The translations under genes and the position numbers were made by a program. Below the pieces are notes generated by a model. It was not told where the DNA came from and did no database searches. It worked only from the letters and a program-made list of their open reading frames with translations. Positions 38,468-43,478 of a stretch of DNA of 43,478 bases are shown here, one piece after another (the stretch's first letter is position 1; every line of letters starts with the position of its first letter). Origin of the DNA: Streptomyces sp. SM11 (GTDB lineage Bacteria > Actinomycetota > Actinomycetes > Streptomycetales > Streptomycetaceae); the NCBI RefSeq assembly GCF_002910905.1, contig NZ_NEUE01000285.1, forward strand, positions 1 to 43,478, in the 5' to 3' direction.

Positions 38468-40330
38468 GTGCCCGAGGTCCGCGGTCGGGGTCAGGAGGTG
38501 CACCGGGTGGCCGAGTTCGGCGAGGAGGAGCGACGGCTCCTGCTGCACGGTTCGGGGTTCACGGTCCGCGTCGACATGCGGACCGCCTCGGCCGACATGC
38601 GGTTCGAGGGGGTCGTGACGCGCTTCGACCGGCTGCACCTCAAACGCGACACCGCCTCGCTGTCCGAGAAGCGGCGCGAGGCCGCCGCCCGGTTCACCGT
38701 GGAGCGGATGTCCGGGGCCTGCGGCGGGGCACGGCTCAACGCGGCGGCGCTCGCCACCCGGATCGACGGGCTCTCGCCCGCCGACTACGGGCGGATGGAG
38801 GTCGCCGAACTCGTCGGCGTACTGGAGCGGATCGACGATCCGGTGGGCGGGCCCGTCGCCACCGCCGCCCGGGAACGGCTGGAGCGGCTGGCCGGCATCG
38901 GGCTCGGGTATCTGAGCCTGGACCGGGAGACCACGACCCTGTCGGGGGGCGAGGGCCAGCGGCTCAAGAAGGTGCGGCATCTGGGCAGTTCGCTCACCGG
39001 GCTGACGTTCGTCTTCGACGAGCCCAGCGTCGGCCTGCATCCGCGCGACGTCGGACGGCTGGGCGATCTGCTGGTGCGGCTGCGCGACAAGGGCAACACG
39101 GTGCTGGTCGTCGAGCACGATCCGGATGTGATGGCCGTCGCCGACCATGTCGTCGACATGGGGCCGCGGGCCGGGGCGGACGGCGGTCACGTCGTCTTCG
39201 AGGGGCCTTTCGAGCGGCTGCGCGAGGCCGACACGCTCACCGGCCGGTCGCTGCGCCGCCGCACCCCGCTCAAGGAGACCGTCCGCTCCCCCACCGGCCG
39301 GCTTCCGGTGTACGGAGCCGATCTGCACAACCTCAAGGATCTGGACGTGTCGTTCCCCACCGGGGTGCTGACCGCGGTGACGGGGGTGGCGGGTTCCGGG
39401 AAGTCGACCCTGGTGTCGCGGTTGTTCACAGCGGCCTACCCGCAGGCGGTGGTGATCGACCAGAGCGCGATCACGGCCTCGTCGCGCTCCACCCCCGCCT
39501 CGTACATCGGCGCGCTGGACGCCATCCGCAAGGTGTTCGCCCGGGAGAACGGCGTGGAGGCGGGGCTGTTCAGCTTCAACTCCGCCGGGGCCTGAGCGGG
39601 TTGCTCGGGGCGCGGGGAGATCTCGACGGATCTGGCGTTCATGGATCCGGTCACCACGACCTGCCCGGAGTGCGAGGGCCGCCGCTTCCACGACGACGTA
39701 CTGAAGCACCGGGTCGGGGGCCGGTCGATCGTGGACGTCCTGGGCATGACGGCGGTGCGGGCGGCCGGGCTGTTCGAGGATCCGGTGCTGCTGCGGAAGC
39801 TGCGCACCCTTGACGCGGTCGGGCTCACCTACCTCACGCTGGGGCAGCCGCTCTCCTCGCTGTCGGGCGGCGAGCGTCAGCGGATCAAGCTCGCCACCCA
39901 GTTGCACCGCACCTCCAGCGTGTACGTGCTGGACGAGCCGACGACCGGACTGCACCTGGCGGACACGGGCGCGCTGGTGGATCTGCTGGACCGGCTGGTC
40001 GACGCGGGGAGCACGGTGATCTGCGTGGAGCACAACCTGGATGTGGTCAAGCGGGCGGACTGGGTGATCGACCTCGGCCCGGACGGCGGCAAGGGCGGCG
40101 GGGCGCTGGTCTTCGAGGGGACGCCCGCCGGTCTGCTCGCGCATCCGACATCCGTCACCGGGCGGTATCTGCGCCGGGATCCGGGGGGAATCACTGACTC
40201 CAGCGTAGCGAAAAGGGGCTCCGGGAAGGCCCGAGAGGGCCCCTCACACACCTCACCACCTGGACACATGACCCTGTGTAACCGACCACTGCCGGGAGCG
40301 GGCTTGGCTTTGTCCTTAACGCCGCTTTAA
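38468..40330 (+). pseudogene. Truncated UvrA paralogue (DrrC-type) with internal TGA
   Basis: This frame matches the central and C-terminal two-thirds of UvrA-like ATPases associated with drug resistance or DNA repair. It starts at about the point where such proteins have EEEWEALLYG-like sequence, so about 220 N-terminal residues, including the first Walker A and first zinc finger, are missing. Present are LSGGEGQRLKKVRHLGS, FDEPSVGLHPRDVG, the second Walker A VTGVAGSGKSTLVS, and after the stop LSGGERQRIKLATQLH and LDEPTTGLHLADTG. A TGA at 39593-39595 interrupts the same frame just after FSFNSAGA, where a zinc-finger cysteine (Cys-x-x-Cys) is expected. Both halves are in one frame. The C-terminus also runs about 45 codons past its usual end. 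Probably non-functional. Confidence 0.85.
40214..40244 (+). terminator. Terminator between the UvrA pseudogene and the desaturase
   Basis: AGGGGC (40214-40219) pairs with GCCCCT (40239-40244), and the inner CGGG (40222-40225) with CCCG (40230-40233), forming a two-part stem. It lies inside the extended frame of the pseudogene, suggesting that frame has lost its original stop. Confidence 0.55.
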
Positions 40331-40364
40331 CCTACGGTCACGTAACCTACGAAGCCGTAGGTAA
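40328..40364. promoter_or_regulatory. Desaturase operator: repeated and inverted TAACCTACG boxes
   Basis: TAACCTACG occurs at 40328-40336 and again at 40343-40351. The second copy forms an inverted repeat with CGTAGGTAA: ACCTACG (40345-40351), four bases, CGTAGGT (40356-40362). The array ends 25 bases before the GTG start. This is a likely binding site for a TetR-family lipid regulator encoded elsewhere. Confidence 0.65.
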
Positions 40365-40388
40365 TTCTCCCGTCCCCAGGAGCTCCCC

Positions 40389-41363
40389 GTGACGATCACC
40401 TCTCCCCACCTCGGCAGTTCGAAGGCGTGGACCGACGCCCAGCTGCTGTACGCGCTGGAAGAGGTGGTGGAGAAGGAACTCAACCGCCATCTCAAGGTCG
40501 CCAAGGACTGGATGCCGCACGAGTACGTTCCGTTCTCCGACGGGCGCAACTTCCCCGGCGTCTTCGACGACGGCGAGGCGTGGGCGGCAGACCAGTCCAA
40601 GGTCACCGACATCGGCAAGATCGCCCTCGTGGTGAACCTGCTGACCGAGGACAACCTCCCCAGCTACCACCACGAGATCGCCTCGCTGTTCGGCCGCGAC
40701 GGAGCGTGGGGCACCTGGGTGCACCGCTGGACCGCCGAGGAGGGCCGCCACGGCATCGTGATGCGCGACTATCTGCTCACCTCGCGCGCCGTGGACCCGG
40801 ACAAGCTGGAGCAGTTCCGCATGGCGCACATGGCGGAGGGCTTCGAGTCGGACAACCGGCACTCGATGCTGCACTCCGTCGCGTACGTCGCTTTCCAGGA
40901 GCTGGCCACCCGCGTCTCGCACCGCAACACCGGCCACCAGTCCGGCGACCCGGTCTGTGACCGGATGCTGGCCCGGATCGCAACCGACGAGAACCTCCAC
41001 ATGGTCTTCTACCGCAACCTCCTGGGCGCCGCCTTCGAGCTGGCCCCGGACCTGACCATGCAGGCCGTGCGGGACGTCGTCGTCGACTTCCGGATGCCCG
41101 GACACGGCATGCCCGGCTTCGAGCGGGCCGCCGCCCAGATGGCGATCGGCGAGATCTACAACATGCGCATCCACCACGACGACGTGATCCAGCCCGTGCT
41201 GCGCTTCCTGAAGGTGATGGACATCGACGGGCTCGGCCCGGAGGGTGCGAAGGCCCAGGAGGAGCTCGGTCTGTACATGGGCGGGCTGGACAGCGAGGCG
41301 TCGAAGTTCGACGAGAAGCTCGCCGCCCGCAAGGTCCGGATGGCGGCGCGCGGCCGCGCCTGA
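40389..41363 (+). CDS. desA: Acyl-ACP desaturase (di-iron)
   Basis: This 324-residue soluble ferritin-like enzyme introduces a double bond into acyl-ACP. The di-iron ligands match the plant stearoyl-ACP desaturase pattern: E87 (LLTEDNLPSYH), E118 and H121 (AEEGRHGIVMRDYL), E171 (AFQELATRVSHRNTG) and E201 with H204 (DENLHMVFYRN). The GTG start at 40389 has AGGAG upstream. It is separately transcribed from its own promoter and regulated operator. Desaturation in actinomycetes often adjusts membrane fluidity; the position of the double bond cannot be set here. Confidence 0.92.
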   Translation: MTITSPHLGSSKAWTDAQLLYALEEVVEKELNRHLKVAKDWMPHEYVPFSDGRNFPGVFDDGEAWAADQSKVTDIGKIALVVNLLTEDNLPSYHHEIASLFGRDGAWGTWVHRWTAEEGRHGIVMRDYLLTSRAVDPDKLEQFRMAHMAEGFESDNRHSMLHSVAYVAFQELATRVSHRNTGHQSGDPVCDRMLARIATDENLHMVFYRNLLGAAFELAPDLTMQAVRDVVVDFRMPGHGMPGFERAAAQMAIGEIYNMRIHHDDVIQPVLRFLKVMDIDGLGPEGAKAQEELGLYMGGLDSEASKFDEKLAARKVRMAARGRA

Positions 41364-41446
41364 TCCCACCCGGCGCCCCCGGACCCCGCGAGCCCGGCAT
41401 GACGCGGACGACATGCCCTGATCCCCGGTCGGCGCCCTGAACCGCC

Positions 41447-41467
41447 CCCGGGCCCGACGCGCCCGGG
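41447..41467. terminator. Terminator between convergent genes
   Basis: CCCGGGC (41447-41453) and GCCCGGG (41461-41467) form a perfect 7-bp stem with a seven-base loop between the desaturase and the hypothetical gene. Confidence 0.55.
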
Positions 41468-41469
41468 CA

Positions 41470-41757
41470 TCACTCCTCGGCGGTGGCCTCGGCGCACACC
41501 ACGTCACGTACATCGTCCGAGGAGTGCTGGCGCAGCATCCGCGGCTGGGTGCGCCACGGGCCGGCCCACCCGGTGCGCGGCCCGTACGCCACGGTCAGTT
41601 CGGCGGCGAGCAGGCCCTCGGCCGGGTCCCCCGTCCCCGCCGGCCGTGCGACGACGAGCAGCAGGGTTTCCGGGTCGCCGTCCTCCAGTTCGTCGAGGAC
41701 GGCGCGCAGCGATCCCTGGGCAGCCGGCCGGCCTGCCCGCACCGCCAGTTCACTCAT
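41470..41757 (-). CDS. Small hypothetical protein
   Basis: This 95-residue frame starts MSELAVRAGRPAAQ and includes LRAVLDELEDGDPETLLLVV, AAELTVAYGPRTGWAGPW and LRQHSSDDVRDVVCAEAT. It has an even mix of charged and hydrophobic residues and codon-position bias fitting a real gene. No domain or relative is recognised. It follows the Wbl gene on the same strand by 146 bases. Confidence 0.55.
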   Translation of the reverse strand: MSELAVRAGRPAAQGSLRAVLDELEDGDPETLLLVVARPAGTGDPAEGLLAAELTVAYGPRTGWAGPWRTQPRMLRQHSSDDVRDVVCAEATAEE

Positions 41758-41903
41758 GCGCCCCGGGGTGGGGCAGCGGTTCGAGCGCGTCGAGGAGGCC
41801 GGCGACGAGGACAGCGGCGGAGCCTGGGCCCTGGGCCCGATTGTGCCGGGCCCCGACCGAACACCCCACGGGTTTACGGTGCGTGGGTGCGACCGGGGGT
41901 GTT

Positions 41904-42158
41904 TCAGACCAGGTCGCGCCCGTCTCTGCGCAGCCGCCCGCGCTCCTTCTCGGACAGCCCGCCCCAGACGCCGAACCGCTCGTCGTTGGCGAGTGCGTAC
42001 TCCAGGCAGGCCAGACGCCCTTCGCAGGCGTTGCACAGTTGCTTGGCCTCGCGGGTCGAGCTGCCCGGGGCCGGGAAGAAGAACTCGGGCCCGGCCTGCG
42101 CGCACAACGCGGTCTCCTGCCAGGCGGGCGCGTCGTCGGTCACGGTGTTGATCAGCAT
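41904..42158 (-). CDS. WhiB-like [4Fe-4S] transcription factor
   Basis: This 84-residue Wbl protein has four cysteines that ligate the cluster: C19 in ETALCAQAGP, C42, C45 and C51 in QLCNACEGRLACLEYAL. The G-V-W-G-G turn (63-67) and a basic C-terminal helix (EKERGRLRRDGRD) that contacts DNA or sigma factor follow. It resembles WblE-like members, which act with the principal sigma factor. The gene position suggests one of the small wbl paralogues near the S. coelicolor SCO6715 region, but I do not assign a symbol. ATG 42158 (MLINTVTDDAP) is preferred; a GTG three codons earlier is possible. Confidence 0.9.
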   Translation of the reverse strand: MLINTVTDDAPAWQETALCAQAGPEFFFPAPGSSTREAKQLCNACEGRLACLEYALANDERFGVWGGLSEKERGRLRRDGRDLV

Positions 42159-42286
42159 GGAGCCCACGGTGCCCGGTGGCGATAAACGACTGCTCAACGA
42201 TTCATCAATCCGCGCCGGGGCGGCACCGGAGTCTTCGCCGGAGCCTCCGCGGTCGCCGCCCCGCGTCGGAGTCTCCGGCCTCGCGT

Positions 42287-43081
42287 CTACTGCCTCGGCT
42301 CGGGCCTCATGACCGCGAAGACCGCCCCGTACGGATCGGCGACGTTGGCCATCCTGCCGACGCCGGGCACCTCCATGGCGACCAGCGTCTCGGTGCCGCC
42401 GAGCCGCTTCGCCCCGGCCACCGTGGCGTCGACGTCGGCCACGTCGAAGTACGGCAGCCAGTGGGGGCCGCGGGCGGCCTCGGACGGGACGTCGCCCATC
42501 CGGACCAGGCCGCCGAACGACGCGTCCGGGCCGGCGCCGGCCGGGTGGACCGTGGTGTAGGTGTAGTCGGTGCCCTCCACCTTCAGCTCGTCGGTCCCCC
42601 AGCCCAGGACGCTCCCGAAGAACGCGGCCGCCGCCGGGACGTCGGGGGTGTACAGCTCGGCCCAGAGAAACGAGCCGGGCTCCTGGACGACGCCGAAGCC
42701 GGGGTGCTCCTTCGGCTGCCAGACACCGAAATACGCTCCGGCCGGGTCGGTGAATCCGCCCATGCTGCCGAAGTCCAGGACGTCCATCGGCTCGAACGCG
42801 GCGCTGCCGCCCGCCCGCTCCACCGCCGCGGCGGTGGCGGCGACGTCGGGTGACTGGAAGGAGACCGACCAAGCGCTCGGCGACTCCTCATCGGACACCG
42901 TCATCACACCGCCGACGTACCGGCCGTTGAGGGTGAGCATGCCGTAACCGCCGACCTCGGGGCCGCCGGGGATCAGGTCCCATCCGAACAGCTCCCCGTA
43001 GAAGGCGGTGGCCCCTTCGAGGTCGGGAGTGCCGAGATCGACCCAGCTGGGCGCTCCGTCAAGGAAGGTGGGGCTGATCAT
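42287..43081 (-). CDS. Two-domain VOC (glyoxalase/bleomycin-resistance fold) protein
   Basis: This 264-residue protein has two vicinal-oxygen-chelate domains: residues about 8-125 (PSWVDLGTPDLEGATAFYGELFGW, GGFTDPAGAYFGVWQ) and about 135-262 (LWAELYTPDVPAAAAFFGSVLGW, VADPYGAVFAVMR). Members bind metal or small molecules; this tandem form is common in actinomycetes and described as glyoxalase-like or antibiotic-resistance-like without a fixed substrate. Metal ligands typical of glyoxalase I are not obvious. ATG 43081 has GAGGAG upstream. Confidence 0.85.
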   Translation of the reverse strand: MISPTFLDGAPSWVDLGTPDLEGATAFYGELFGWDLIPGGPEVGGYGMLTLNGRYVGGVMTVSDEESPSAWSVSFQSPDVAATAAAVERAGGSAAFEPMDVLDFGSMGGFTDPAGAYFGVWQPKEHPGFGVVQEPGSFLWAELYTPDVPAAAAFFGSVLGWGTDELKVEGTDYTYTTVHPAGAGPDASFGGLVRMGDVPSEAARGPHWLPYFDVADVDATVAGAKRLGGTETLVAMEVPGVGRMANVADPYGAVFAVMRPEPRQ

Positions 43082-43439
43082 GGCGCACTCCTCAGTCGGT
43101 CCGGGTGGTGTTGCTCGTCGGTACTGCCGGGGTGATTCCTCTCGTTCCGAGTCTTGCACCGGGCACGGACAACCGCAGTCCGCGCGGGGCCAGCCGGGGC
43201 GTGGTCCACCGGCGGTGATCGCGTTCGCCGTGCGGCCCAGGGTAGGCATCGCGTGCCCGCCGGGGCGAAGCGTTGAACCGGCGCGTCGCCCGGCCGTGAA
43301 GAGCCCTGCCCTCAAGGGCCCTGCTGTCACGAGCCCACGACGGAGCCGGGAGTGTCGGCGGGGCGTGGCACGATGGCGGGAGGCCGGAAGATGGGGGTCC
43401 GGGGCTGCGAGGCGCCCTCTCAGGAAAAGAGGGACGCAC
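43082..43439. other. Gene-free interval with no recognised element
   Basis: About 358 bases upstream of the VOC gene and ahead of the rightward gene at 43440. Neither strand holds a convincing coding frame. It presumably contains both promoters. The only structure seen is CCCTCT (43415-43420) with AGAGGG (43428-43433), which would cover the ribosome site of the next gene. Confidence 0.5.
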
Positions 43440-43478
43440 ATGACGCAGAGCGGGGCAGCGGGCGGCACGGCCCGCGGG
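43440..43478 (+). CDS. Start of a rightward gene, cut by the window end
   Basis: ATG 43440 follows AGAGGG at good spacing, and the next 12 codons read TQSGAAGGTARG with no stop. The product is unknown. The ribosome site is the 3' arm of a small hairpin (CCCTCT with AGAGGG). Confidence 0.4.
   Translation, partial: MTQSGAAGGTARG

Noticed and set aside
39593..39595. Selenocysteine at the TGA in the UvrA paralogue
   Set aside because: The stop replaces a zinc-binding cysteine, not a redox site, and the same gene lacks its 5' third. No selenocysteine insertion element was recognised after the TGA. A nonsense mutation is far more likely; kept only as a check item.
1..43478. CRISPR array, prophage, toxin-antitoxin or defence island
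   Set aside because: No regularly spaced repeats, cas, integrase, phage structural or paired toxin genes were seen. The only mobile element is the IS at the left edge.

Overview
The window is chromosomal DNA from a Streptomyces-type actinomycete. It has very high G+C with third-position bias, GTG and TTG start codons, and GGAGG-type ribosome sites. It carries Streptomyces hallmarks: an SsgA-like sporulation protein (very likely SsgD), a WhiB-like Fe-S regulator and an RsbW-like kinase-fold protein. From memory, not checked by any search, the gene order (idi, SCO6745-type helix-turn-helix protein, D-amino acid oxidase, fad operon, ssgD, ABC-F, wbl) resembles the S. coelicolor segment from about SCO6750 down to SCO6715. 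Nearly everything is chromosomal housekeeping or accessory metabolism. No biosynthetic cluster, prophage, CRISPR array or RNA gene was recognised.

Layout. 1-1678 is a complete IS1380-type insertion sequence ending 15 bases before the galE start. 1694-5311 holds galE, a CDF metal exporter and a methyltransferase-acetyltransferase fusion preceded by a 22-codon leader ORF. 5459-8150 holds isopentenyl diphosphate isomerase (idi), an RsbW-like ATPase, an HdeD-like membrane protein and an enoyl-CoA hydratase. 8193-10859 holds a DJ-1/PfpI protein with a GlxA-type AraC regulator, then an HTH protein behind a TetR-like palindrome. 11062-16239 holds the RNA-binding protein Tex, an ABC-F ATPase and a D-amino acid oxidase. 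16369-21753 holds a BCCT osmolyte transporter, a secreted M14 carboxypeptidase, a 620-base gene-poor stretch, an MpaB-type oxygenase and a macro-domain protein. 21884-28441 is the metabolic core: a MerR-type regulator converging on a four-gene minus-strand operon (AMACR-type racemase, acyl-CoA dehydrogenase, thiolase FadA, FadB). This could take alpha-methyl-branched acyl-CoAs through beta-oxidation. 28650-34447 holds a saccharopine-dehydrogenase-like reductase, small redox and membrane proteins, endonuclease V, a YciI-like protein, a hydrolase, a BNR-repeat secreted protein and ssgD. 34454-36276 is a second ABC-F gene with an elaborate leader. 36529-41363 holds a PAP2-like membrane protein, a lone polyprenyl synthase, a broken UvrA paralogue and an acyl-ACP desaturase. 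41470-43478 holds a small hypothetical protein, the Wbl protein, a two-domain VOC protein and the first codons of a rightward gene.

The most interesting signals are regulatory. The ABC-F gene at 34645 has a promoter and then a three-codon reading frame (Met-Leu-Ile-stop) with its own ribosome site. The stop of that frame lies in the base of a long rod-like hairpin, the layout expected of ribosome-mediated attenuation by antibiotics. The methyltransferase-acetyltransferase gene has an independent leader-peptide layout with its ribosome site in a possible hairpin. The UvrA paralogue lacks its first ATPase half and has a TGA exactly where the first zinc-finger cysteine is expected. Several convergent gene pairs are separated by perfect 10-16 bp stems that look like bidirectional terminators.
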